Assembly (NCBI GenBank): GCA_905221605.1
Contig: CAJNDS010002830.1
Location: forward strand, 37,501 to 101,500
Direction: 5' to 3'
Length of the DNA stretch: 64,000 nucleotides
Origin: Symbiodinium natans
Taxonomy: Eukaryota; Sar; Dinophyceae; Suessiales; Symbiodiniaceae
Shown here piece after piece: positions 1 through 10,510 of this stretch. Positions within the stretch are counted from its first letter, which is position 1. Every line of letters begins with the position of its first letter. A program made the translations under genes and the position numbers. The notes under the pieces were generated by a model. It worked only from the letters and a program-made list of their open reading frames with translations, was not told the origin of the DNA and made no database searches.

Positions 1-2640
1 GTTGCAGGCATCCTGCTCTAGTACTCCTGTAACTCTAGTAGTTGCGAGAAAAGTTCACGATTGGTTTCGGGTCTTACTTCTCAGGTCCTGCTGATCCTTG
101 TGCACAGCTTGGGCTGCTGTAAGGGTTGTCTCGCTGCAGGCACCTCTTCGTTTCCAGACGCTTGTTTTGGCACATACCTGTTTAGCTCGTGCCAGTCCTG
201 GATCTGTTTCTTACATGTGCTTTGGATTCTTCCTCTGGCTGCCGTAATGCTCATTAACGGCTTCTCGACATCCTTTGCAGAGACCGGTTCTTCTCTCGCA
301 TTACTGACTGAGAAATTTTGCTTGCAGGGGAACAGAAAAGGCGCAACCACCACGCGGCCTCGGGATGGAAAAACCACCAACGTTTTGACTAGTTGCGGGG
401 TGATCGATGAACGTCCTTCTTCGCGGATCGTGTATGATGACGACGATGTAAGGGCTGTTGCAAAAGAAAAATGCCACTGGTAAAAGCCGAACGCTGAGCC
501 GACCCTTGATTCGCCTGCATGATGAGGGCGTGGAGCGATGACCGAAAGTTCGGCAGCGGTGCCTGGAACTGCACGCTTTCGAAGGCTACACTCACCACAC
601 ACCTGTCCACCAGACTTGGCGCCACTTTGCCTGGATAGTCAGAGTCCGGCATGGCATTGGGTCAGTGATGGTGATTGAGCTCGAAACCTGGCATCGGAAA
701 TCTGTCAAGCTTCCAACATCTTCCAAGCCCTAGCAACGCTCTGCTTCAAAACGGCCTCCAGACTGCAGTAGTGCTGGAGTTGCATCAGATCAACCTGCAC
801 GCACAGGGCGCATTTGACATGAGTTGACATTCTGTCGTCGCAGACCATCAGGGAAAATGAGACATTCGGGAGCAGTCGTGAAGAGAGCTAAAGTGCATGC
901 TGCATGCCCTACCACTGTATCTGGCGTGCCCCGTTCAAACATCAGCTGCTGTCCTCACAACATGCTGCGAGCAAGCCGCCTTCCACATTCTGCTCTCAGG
1001 CAAGAGCAGATTCACACAAAGGGTGTCCTGAGGCGGCAGCATGCAAGGCCAGTCGACTACGGCCACAAACACGATGCAGCAGCATGCAATTTTCGCAGAC
1101 CGCCTCACCACATCGAATCCGGAGTCCTCTGCTGCGTTGCCGTCCTCCTCTCGTCGCGTGGCTAGCGCTCCGATCGCGTCGACCACCTCGGCTTAACCCC
1201 CGACACGACATGCACCAAGCCCCAGATATTCCATCGCCCAGGTCCGACTAATAGCCTTCTGGTACAGCGACCACACGGTTGAAGAAATCACTCGGGTGAG
1301 AAACGAGCATCTGCAGCGTGCGAGCCCCAGCCGGACATGCGAAAGTTGAACGGACAACTTTGGCTTGGAGACCAAAGATTCTGGATGTTGGCTGTTTCTT
1401 TTGCAGCCAGACCCCTAACAATAAGAACCCCAGCCCTTCAAAATCACAAAATTTAAACAATTCAGGGGTTCTCCAAGAAAAAGTTGAGGCTGGATGTCTT
1501 AAACTCACGAAATTGAGGGGTTGAATGTCTGTTTCAGAGTACAAAGCAAGAATTACTTGAAGGCAGTCGCTCCTTTCTTCTGAGATTGCATTAATTGGTG
1601 ATGCGACTGTTTCGGAAAGCCAGGGGGGGCTTCATAATTCCCAATCGACAACTGGTAGTCGACCACCACTGCCTACCTGTTCAGATCCTGAAACTGAGGG
1701 TCTAATGCTCCATCTGCCCAAAAAAAGCCCAAAATTTGAATGCAGGCCCGTGGCGGCTTGCGGACGACCCCATATCTCGAAGAGCAGGAAGGGCAGATCG
1801 CCTGAGGCTCAGGGTGTCTTAAAACCCAGTGTGGTCTCTTCAAGGCACGTAGCACCACATCTTCGGGTCGCTGGGCTCCATTGCAGTAGGCGATGGTGAG
1901 AGGGTTGGTCAGGATTAATCCACCGGGGCTTCGCAGGGGGCTGGTGATTCGGATCCAGATGTATTGGCCAGAGGTTGACACGAAATGGCCAGTCAGAGTC
2001 ACTGCTGCTGCCATCCGGTTGACACCACTGGTAAGCGCGAATCGTTACCTCAGTTCTGCAGGGAGGTTATCAGCATGAGTAGTAAACTTGGGCGTCGACT
2101 ACAACAGCCAGGCCTTTCAACCTACAAGCTGGCATGCCATCCTCAATGTTGGAGCTCTGTTGCTTGCGCTTTCTCCTCAAAGATCGCAAGCTTCTCGCCA
2201 GTCTCACCGAACATCTCCTCAAAACCGTCTACTGTAGGGGCAGATCTCGCTTGGCTTTATCGTTAACCAGTCTATGGCTCGCGTATGCGAGGTTGCGTTG
2301 ACAGCATGTAGAGGCTGAGTCACTTGAAGCGGTACAAATGGAGTATGGGTTGTAGCTGCAGATGTGTGTATTGGACTGACTGTGAGGCCATGGTACGAAA
2401 GCAACAACAACCTAGGAGGCACATTCGAGTGGGATTGTTCCGCGGTGGCGCGAACGCAGAGATGGCACTGGGCGTCGCATCCAGCCTGCGCTTGCTTCCA
2501 GGACAAAGTGACGCGCAGCACCTTCCGTGCTGTGCACTCTTCGGCACCCAGGCCGTGACCTATGTGCAGAGGGAGCTTGGGATATCATTGCATGCTCCAA
2601 CCCGCATGGCAACGCATGTGCAGGGAAGCACCGCATGCAA
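1..2640. other. No gene recognised
   Basis: Mixed-composition DNA with only short overlapping open frames on both strands. None shows a recognisable domain or a convincing chain of splice-compatible exons. I see no large repeat, RNA gene or telomere-like array here. Confidence 0.5.
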
Positions 2641-2644
2641 CAAG

Positions 2645-3076
2645 GAGGACGAAGGCCGCCCCCTAAACCGAAGCCGAGCTCTGCACCGTCATAGTACAAG
2701 AAGAACTCAACCATGGCACCGGCCACTAGGTTCCTCCACTTGGGTACCAGGTCCTCCGATCTGCAGGGAAACTAGGGCTTAAAAGAAATCCTAAACGAAA
2801 ACACGCCACGTGTGCCACTTCTATTGTCACACACCGCCTCCCCATGAACGAAGATGTGGCCTTTGAGCAGACAGTGATCGAATGCACACACCGCGGAAGC
2901 GCTTTGCTTCTGCTGGGACCACATCCTGCAAAAAAATGAACTTCCCCCAAAGACGGAAATGATCCGAGCAGCCTTGGTGCTTGGCCATCTCAGGATGATC
3001 GATGGCGCACTCCGGCTCAATCCAGCCATGTGTCTTCTTCCATTCCACTACCCGCCCAACCTGGCTCAGGGTTGTG
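2645..3076 (-). CDS. Cold-shock-domain-like protein, exons
   Basis: The minus strand carries a chain that reads like the cold-shock/OB-fold nucleic-acid-binding proteins common in dinoflagellates. A first exon begins after a CAG acceptor near 3076 and encodes VGRVVEWKKTHGWIEP, then CAIDHPEMAKHQG. The frame runs on through GKFIFLQDVVPAEAK to about 2860. A separate exon near 2650-2735 encodes AGAMVEFFLYYDGAELGFG, which fits the last strand and the VEF.Y.D..GLG ending of the family. Family members bind single-stranded RNA or DNA. The start codon is not identified, and a short insertion (CSDHFRLW) sits where the family is usually gap-free. An intron-disrupted pseudogene cannot be excluded. Confidence 0.5.
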
Positions 3077-3489
3077 GGCTGCTTCTGGTCCAAGAAAATG
3101 GAACTTGCTAGCTCCTGCCCTGGTTACTTAAAGGCCCGGGCTGTGGCTTCAAGATTGCCCGCTCGGGGGCAACAACCACCAGCAGAAAGTTAGGAAAGCT
3201 TGCCTAAAGGGCATTCGAGCTGCAATCGGTGCACTGCTCAAACGACTTCTTCGAAAGTCGCCCATGGCTGTAAAGCATTTTCTCAACTCTGAGCCGGGGC
3301 AGCAGCAAATGGGATCGGGAAGACTTGTCCGGGCCGCTGCTCAATTTCCTTTTGGCTGCTTTCGGGGGGTTTTAATGGACGCTCGTGGATCGGCATGTGG
3401 TCCAGGCACGCCTCACTGTCAACTGTCACTGTTGCTATCATACTTCTGCATTGACTGTGAGTACGCGCACTGTCCACGTCACACAACAG

Positions 3490-3572
3490 CTTTCGTTGGA
3501 GCATGTTTGGCCGCTTGGCACGCGGCGTCATGCTCTTGTTGAGTATGCCGAAGCTCTTCCTCCATACCTTGC
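3490..3572 (-). CDS. Possible isolated exon
   Basis: After a CAAG acceptor the minus strand reads MEEELRHTQQEHDAACQAA and then KHAPTK, a charged helical segment with a plausible splice boundary at each end. It lies upstream of the cold-shock-like exons and may belong to that gene or to another one. No family is recognised. Confidence 0.2.
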
Positions 3573-4165
3573 CTTGGGGGGATCGAGGCCAAGCTTGAGA
3601 CCCACAGCCTGGGTGGCGCTACCGTGCGGATCCTGATGGCTGAGTGCTCCACTCCTCTGCCGGCCATGGTGGGTCCTGAACTCCCCAGCCCTTACCCAGG
3701 CTTCTACATTCTACCGAGAAAGAAAACAGATATGCACAAGACACACTCGCCTCGTCTAGCGACCGCTTGCGCTTGGAACGAGAACGACTCCTTGGCTTAG
3801 GGTTTCAGGGCTTAAGGGTCTCAAGAAGCAGGGCTTAAGGGCCTCCAGGCGCACACAAGGATATTTTATCTCCGTTTCGGATCCCACGACTCGGGCATGC
3901 CAGTGATATGCTGGGGGTTCAAGATTCGGTCTGTCCGGGGTTCAGGACCAGGGTAACCTCACCAGCCTCTCAGCTACCTTCGCCAAAGGGCCGCGAAATG
4001 GAGGGACACAATGGTGACTTTTTGCATACTCACTACCCTGATCTTACTTTACCTTCCAGGTGCCCCACTTCTTCCTCCCCTCCAGGGCCGCCTGAACCTT
4101 CACACGAGGCAATGTTCGCAGGCTGTATCAATCGCAGCTCGGACATGCCAGACGAGGCCTCGTGG

Positions 4166-4167
4166 TC

Positions 4168-4198
<31 letters not shown>

Positions 4199-4280
4199 CA
4201 CATATACATATACATGTACATATACATATACATGTACATATACATGTACATATACATATACTTATGTATATATATATATG
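4166..4280. repeat. TA / TACA microsatellite
   Basis: An alternating pyrimidine-purine tract: (TA)n passes into TACATA and TACATG variants and returns to (TA)n. The frames across it encode only Tyr/Ile/Met runs and are not genes. Confidence 0.9.
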
Positions 4281-4559
4281 CATCTGTCTCAATTCTTAGC
4301 GCAGCCCTGGCCCTCTCGGTGTTTAACCACACGCGAGCCTTACCGCTTAGGGCTTTGGCTCAAGGACGCTTGTTTGGAATGAAGCTCAGGGGACTCAGGT
4401 TCCAGGTAGTCTGACGAGACGCATGCCATGCCTTCACAAGCATTTAGGAGAGACCAGCCATCCCCAAAACACTCCAACCTCCTGGGCTTCTCGAGCTCGC
4501 TCCTGCTCACGCAGATCCTGCCCGAGAGATCTATCAAGGGCAGCAAAGGATGAGCTTCA

Positions 4560-6175
4560 GCTTGGCCATGTTCGTGAAAAGGGGGAGAGCCCGTCCTCGT
4601 GATTTCTTGCTTGCTGCTTCAGCTACTCTTTCACTATCGTGACAACTACCGGAGCCTGAAGTGCAGCTTGAAGACATGCTGGCTTCGGTCTGATAAAGCT
4701 GAGCCGCCGCCGGTATAATCCCAGAACCCCAATCCCAACACATCTAGCCAACTTCTTGACCGCCCTTGAACCCTCTGCCCAAAGCTTCGGGATCTCCTCG
4801 GAGGCCAGTTGGGCTCTCTCCCAGCCTGCCACACACGCCACCCCCCCGCCACATTCTCGAGCATTGTTGTCTCTTAGAGACCAACGCTTTATGTCATGCC
4901 CAAGTTATGCCTTAGGCCCTTCTCTTTCAAAAAAAAACGCCCCCAAACGGCAGTCATGCTTAAGTCATGCCTGTGCCCTTTTTCCACCAATGAACGCGAA
5001 AGACCATTGAAACGCAGCAACTGCGCATCTTCTTCAGTCTACGGACATCACTGAACCGTAGCAAATGGTTTTGGGGGCGTGCGTGTGAGTAATGTGAAAC
5101 ACCAGTGTACGGCTTCTCAAAGCCTGGGTTATAGGTACGAACCTCCAAGTAGGCCACGCGCCAGCCTTCAAGCTGGCGATGCCAGGCAGCAATCTCGGCC
5201 CACCTGCTGAGCGGCTTAGCTTCACCCAATTAGAACTGTACTTGTAACCCAACTAGAACCATGTTAGGGCACTTAAGGGGCTTATAAGTGGGTCATAAGT
5301 ACAGTTATAAGTTAAGTGGGTTGCAGCCCGACGCTGGAGTGTAAAGTGAGTGCGCCAGGCATTTACAACTTGGACTTTTGGCTTCAGACTGTTTTTTGGG
5401 AGCTGCCGGTCGAGGTTGCACTTCTTACTCCTGCACAACCCTCGAGCAGACTCTAGCCACTCACACATGCGCGCCAATCCATCTCATCCAGAGCTCCGAG
5501 CTCGCGCGCCAGGCGTTCGCGCTCCTCACGCTCACGGCGCAGCATTTCCTGCTGGAGGGCCTGGGCAGCGGCCAAAGCAACGCCACCGAAACTACCACGC
5601 AAGGTGGTAATGAGTGGAAAATGCAAAGTGTAACCAACAAGAAAACCTACTTTACGCACCGGCCGGCAACCCCTACGTGTAAAAAGGGCTAGCCTAGGCC
5701 GTCATTGCCGTACTACATCCAACCTGAGCGAATCGGCACCAGCCATAACTGCAATCGAGACCCGAGCCTCTCTTTCCTGCTCCTCTGCCTCTCGCATTCG
5801 CTCTTCGTATGTCTGTGCCTGCGACATGGAACACCACATCAATGCCGACGTTTATTGATGGACCTGACCGATTGGCTTAAGATCCCAACCTTCTCCCGCA
5901 CGAAGTTACGGCATCTCGCCATCATCTCCTCGAACCGATAAGCAGGATTCGTCAAATCAAGTGGGGGGAACAATAAACAATTGACCGCAGGCCCTGCATC
6001 CAACCATGTCCAGGCAGATCCCCCGCTGCGCTTGGCTTCCTGATGCAAACGGTCTTAGGCACTGTAGGCTGTCCTCCATGCGTGCAGCGGCATCTTCGTC
6101 GCTTTGGCCCTGCCAGGAGGAGCACACGCTTGCAGGTTTGCATCCCGTTGCTTCGGAGCAGGATCGGAACAGGAT
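4560..6175 (-). CDS. Intron-rich gene of unknown function
   Basis: Short minus-strand stretches with protein-like composition follow one another, several bounded by AG acceptors and GT donors. In gene order: QSDEDAAARMEDSLQ (about 6115-6060), DLTNPAYRFEEMMARCRNF with VREKVGILSQSVRSINK (about 5975-5845), AQTYEERMREAEEQEREAR with VSIAVMAGADSL (about 5826-5725), LAAAQALQQEMLRRER with EERERLARELGALDE (about 5600-5470), WAEIAAWHRQLEGWRVAYL (about 5200-5140, CAG before and GT after), then GWERAQLASEEIPKLWAEG with SRAVKKLA (about 4825-4750). The product would be rich in Glu, Arg and Ala and largely alpha-helical, possibly coiled coil. No family is recognised. Exon order is inferred from position only, and the 5' and 3' ends are unknown. 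Confidence 0.45.
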
Positions 6176-6329
6176 CAACAGGTTTAGTTTAGTTCATGTT
6201 AGTTCACACGGCTAAACTGGTATATATTTGGCCCGGTATGGCCATCTTCCCCCTTTTCTCAGCCAAGGCCATGCGGAACGGCCACCCTACTCTTATGTGT
6301 TCCGGCTCCTATTACAGACTGGAAAACCC

Positions 6330-6815
6330 AAAAAACAGAATTGTGAAATATTTGTGCCCAAATTGTAAAAACCCTGCCACTGGAAATTGTGACTGCCAAA
6401 AGAAACGTACCTGGAATTGTGACGGGAAATGTACCAGAATTGTGACCCAAAATGCACAGAATTTGTACCAAAAATGTGACAGGAAATGAAACCTGAAATG
6501 ATGGGATTCCCAAGCTTTCACAGTGCCAACCCATTGTGTTCATACGAAGGCCTTCACTCATTCAAAATTTCTGAGTACATTTTTTCGCAATTATTTCACC
6601 ATTTCCTGCACATTTTTTTTGCAAGGGACTTTTTTGTTACATTTTCCGGCACAATTTCGCCTCTTTTTTTACATTTGTTTCACAATTACTCTCACATGTA
6701 TGTTTTCGCTTACATTTATTTCGCAATCTCCGGCGCATTCCTTTTACATTTTCGCGGGCAAGTACATTTTCCGGCTCAATCTGGGTACAATTATTTCGCA
6801 TTTTGAATTAATTTC
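6330..6815. repeat. Inverted degenerate minisatellite
   Basis: The left arm (about 6330-6490) repeats a roughly 22-base unit like AATTGTGACGGGAAATGTAC. The right arm (about 6570-6815) repeats the reverse complement, for example TACATTTTCCGGCACAATTT. The copies are diverged but clearly the same unit in opposite orientation, so one strand could fold into a long imperfect hairpin with a loop of about 80 bases. The Cys/Asn-rich frame across the left arm is a by-product of the TGTGAC repeats, not a zinc-finger gene. Confidence 0.75.
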
Positions 6816-7014
6816 GAAATCCTAGGCCTGTAATAGGCGCGGAACCCATAACCCTACTCCGCACCCCAAAGAGCATGTCTGCGGCCCTGCTGGAGGTGTG
6901 CCCACCTTTCGCCGGACGGGCTTGACATCCGCCAGCTCCTGCAAGTCACGTCACAACCAAAAACACAGCAAAGTGTACAACGCCTGAAAATTTCCAAGCC
7001 TACCCACTCTGACT

Positions 7015-8142
7015 TCCCGGAAAATCCTCCCAAACCCCGAACTAAAGCCATGAGAAGCCACGCAGAGGAAGTCCTTGGGGGTCGGCTCCTTCTCATTCAA
7101 GCCAAAGTCTCGGGCCAGGCCGCACCTTGCCAGACACAACTTACGCGCTCTTTGTAGGGGAAATAGGGAACTACGGGATGAGGTGCCTTAAACCTCTTAC
7201 CCTTAGAAGTAGCACTCTCAGGAATAACATGATGACAAGGATCCTTTCTGGACCCTTTCTTGCTTCGGGACTCCTAACTCCATGCTGGCAGGGGGCTTGT
7301 TCCAGTGCATTCTCAAGCCTGTCTGCAGCCATCACTGGTGTGTACATCTTCCTTCTGTCTGCGTGGCAGAGTATGCACAGCTGCACGTGTTCCTACTTTC
7401 CAAATCTCGAAGATGAAAAGGAGTGAACTGACGCCACTTTGCAGGGACAATTTGAGGACGCAGGGGTCACAGTAGCTTACGCTCCAGAAAACGCGGGCAC
7501 TGCCTCATGCAACTCGTGGCCAACCCTCCCATATCTGGAGTCAACACACAATGAATCCACTGGTACATCCACACCTGCCAATAGGGACCACAGAATCTCA
7601 CTCACTAACAACTCCAATCACACGTCCGTCCGTTTGGGCTTAGGGTTCGACATGTCTTGAAGGCTTTGGGCTTTCTGCTGCTGATTACTATATCATCGGT
7701 TGATTCTTTTAAAAACAAATGACCTTATTAATTATTTCTCCAGAGTGGGATCTGCTGGGTTTGCACTTGGTTCTCAAAGGCAAGGCTTCTGCAGTGGAAA
7801 AGTATGGACTTGAGTTTAGGGTAGGAGTACTGGACAAAAGGAACCAAATCCCTCCAGCAAAATAACCCTAAACCAGCCTAATCGGCTGAGCCCGCAGCTG
7901 CTTGAGGTATCGCTGCTGCTTGTCGGAGAATATGTGCCTGAGCTTGGGAGCTGTCAGGGCCTGTAGGCTACCAAGGGCTTTGTATGTGAAACTATGCGAA
8001 GCCACTGAGATGCAGGCAGATACTTCAGCATGGTGCGGTGCATTCGCTTGCCGACCTGGACTTCAGGCTTCGCACGCACATCACGATAATCTTGAGTACG
8101 GGGTGATCGTGCGAAGAACGGAACCCGCAGAGCCCGAACCAT
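7015..8142 (-). CDS. Possible exons, unknown gene(s)
   Basis: Three minus-strand stretches look protein-like: CGLARDFGLNEKEPTPKDFL (about 7130-7040), MYTPVMAADRLENALEQAP (about 7350-7290), and an ATG-initiated frame from 8142 containing VRAKPEVQVGKRMHRTMLKY. Splice boundaries are not clear, and it is not certain that they belong together or to the gene downstream at 4.6-6.2 kb. No family is recognised. Confidence 0.22.
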
Positions 8143-8322
8143 CCCAAGCCCTTGGCCTTGTCATGAAGCCCGTCAGCGAATTTCTCGCTGGAAAGTACGT
8201 TGTACAGCCTTGGCCCATCTTAGAGCACGTCGCTCTGCCAGCACTCTGAGGGCATCTGCGGCTAAGCTCCTGGCTGGCTGACCTCAGGAGCCCAAGCAGT
8301 CAAAGACCAGGCTTCCACAGTG

Positions 8323-8445
8323 ACATCTGCCCCCGCCCCCCCCTATACTAACAGTCCTTAATCGGGATCATCATACTAATAGTAGGGAATTGTATGTTAG
8401 GGGGTACTATATTCCCTATCCCATTCTTTAAAACTGTTAGATGCA
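8323..8445. mobile_element. Decayed palindromic MITE-like element
   Basis: The left end matches the better copies at 47.2, 49.2 and 60.1 kb: a C-run, then TATACTAACAGTCCTTAAT. The centre has the TAGTA/GGGGTACTA core. The right end is eroded, retaining only TTTAAAACTGTTAGATG, and the interior has an extra TACTAATAGTAGGG segment. Confidence 0.6.
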
Positions 8446-8521
8446 GAGGCCACGACCTTCACGGCACCTTCCGCGGCGACGCGGCAGGCCTCGGGGCATG
8501 AACCCCCAAACTGAACCCAAC

Positions 8522-8613
8522 TTTAGGGTTTAGGGTTTAGGGTTTAGGGTTCAGGGTTTAGGGTTTAGGGTTGAACCCTGAACCCTGAACCCTGAACCCT
8601 GAACCCTGAACCC
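8522..8613. repeat. Head-to-head telomere-like array
   Basis: Repeats of TTTAGGG run to about 8572. They are followed at once by five copies of the reverse-orientation variant AACCCTG, forming an inverted junction of telomere-like units. Confidence 0.9.
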
Positions 8614-8762
8614 TTTCTTGCAACGGCCTTGTCAGATCTCGACCGGGCTGGTAGCCCACAGCAGTGACTTCAGATCATGCTCTGCACAAACCTGGTCTGC
8701 ATTTGGGGCCTCAGGATCCTAAGGAAACTCAACGATATCAGATGAATTAGTGAACATCATTA

Positions 8763-8840
8763 CCCTGAACCCTAAACCCTAAACCCCAAACCCCAAACCC
8801 TAAACCCTAAACCCTAAACCCTCCCTAAACCCTATACCCT
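8763..8840. repeat. CCCTAAA interstitial telomere-like array
   Basis: About ten units of CCCTAAA with CCCTGAA, CCCCAAA and CCCTATA variants, in the orientation opposite to the arrays on either side. Confidence 0.9.
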
Positions 8841-8980
8841 TTTTTGAACCCATGCTGAGGCCGAGGCGTGTGACGGGAAGTCTTTTGGCCCCAAACCCAA
8901 TCCGGGCCCCGAGCTGTAGAGAGCCAGGATGCTCGGTCTTCAGGCCTGAGTGAGAGTCTTTTGTTGGTTGTAGTTGAGGG

Positions 8981-9092
8981 CTTAGGGTTTAGGGTTTAGG
9001 GTTTAGGGTTTAGGGTTTAGGGTTTAGGGTTTAGGGTTTAGGGTTTAGGGTTTAGGGTTTAGGGTTTAGGGTTTAGGGTTTAGGGTTTAGGG
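8981..9092. repeat. TTTAGGG interstitial telomere-like array
   Basis: Roughly sixteen almost perfect TTTAGGG units, the most homogeneous telomere-type array in the window. Confidence 0.95.
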
Positions 9093-10510
9093 AAAAAATG
9101 CACTCCAACTCATGGGCACGGCTAAGCGCGTGACTCCATTTTCAGAACCTTCTTTGGGTCAAGTTCCTCGGCCAGTCTGCAGCTGCACGGCAGAATGAAG
9201 TATGAAACGCAGTCACATTGCCTTCGGTAACCCTCAACCACTACAGCACGAAAAGACGGCGCTGCTCAGCTCTTCAGTCTCAAGTTGCCACTCTAGCCCT
9301 TAAAAAAATGCAACAAAAAACAAAAAAAAACTAGAAGAAAAAATAATACTCACAATAATGATAATAATCAGAATAAGAATAATAATAGAACCCACAGGAA
9401 ACCCGGAACCCGCACATGCTTGAACTGGGGCTGGGGCCACACCAGCGGCCTCCAGCAGTAGCGCATCCAGTTTGCCCTTGGACTTGCCCATAGCCTCCGT
9501 GGCTCACGAATTCGGGGGTTACAATACTAGGGCGTAAGTATAAGGGGATCCCACTATTGGGGGGTCTATATTAAGGGGTCCCTTATTCCGTGTTTGGCGC
9601 TTTGTGGCTCACAATCACTGGGGGCCTTAGGGGTTGAATCAGGAGTTCCTGCGTCGACAGACACTGTTTAGCATACCTCACCACGGCCTGGAGGCCGCAG
9701 GTCAAGGCCCTCGATCAGCTCGCCATCTGGAAAGACTGCAAAGGCCTAGAACTTACACTTTTAGGTTTACAGGTGTAAGGCTTGGGGGTTGAATCGGCTG
9801 AAGGCTGGAGGCCGGAGCTTTGTCCGGAACCCTTGCGTAGAGTTGGGGGTGGGAGGAGTTCCGATGATCTCGCGCGCTTTAAGGTCTTGGGGTTCGGGCT
9901 TCAGCACTTTGGCCCAGCACTAGCAGTTGCTGCTGATGTTGGATGTAGGGATTCGGGTTCAGGGAAAGGGTGGATATAGGGTTGAGGGGGAGGCTTGTGC
10001 AGAGGTGGGGGCCATGTGGCGTTCTGAAAGTTGGCTGCCGCAGCTGTTCTTGTGTCTTTGTGGGTCTACTCGTCCCAGCCAGTTAGCGGCAAACTCCAAA
10101 CCCACAAATGAATTGTCCAGCTGCTCGCTCATGTACTGTCCCTTGGCTCGGGCCAGGGCCACGGCGCAGATTCTGAAAAGTAAACATGAAGCATGCACAG
10201 CGATTCGGGGGAAGGAGGTCCTCTCCTTATGCAGTCATTCTCATTATCATGTCTGTAACCATGTCTATTCGGCACCTCCTACGTAGCCCAACTAAGACAA
10301 TGAGGCTTCTGAACCAAGAGGGGGCCAACTGGGCCGACAAAGAAACACCGGGTGCAACCCATTACCTTCTGAAACTCGCATATGTGGCCCTCAAACAGTG
10401 ACCCCTGGGCCCTAGGGTCTCCCGTAGTAGCCTTCCGTCAATCCCTAAGAAGGGAAGTTGGTCATCAGCAACAGTCGCACTGGGCTTCGCTGACACTTTG
10501 TTCGGCGAAA
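9093..10510. other. No gene recognised
   Basis: An A-rich stretch near 9301-9390 is followed by anonymous sequence. At about 9527-9595 short palindromic pieces (ACTAGGGCGTAAGTATAAGG and TATTAAGGGGTCCCTTATTC) resemble fragments of the MITE-like family seen elsewhere. Open frames here are short and show no conserved domain. Confidence 0.45.

Noticed and set aside
6196-6489. Apparent Cys-rich zinc-ribbon (CPNCKNPATGNCDC)
   Set aside because: The cysteines come from TGT/TGC in the tandem TTGTGAC/TGTAC repeat units, and the pattern reappears inverted in the other arm.
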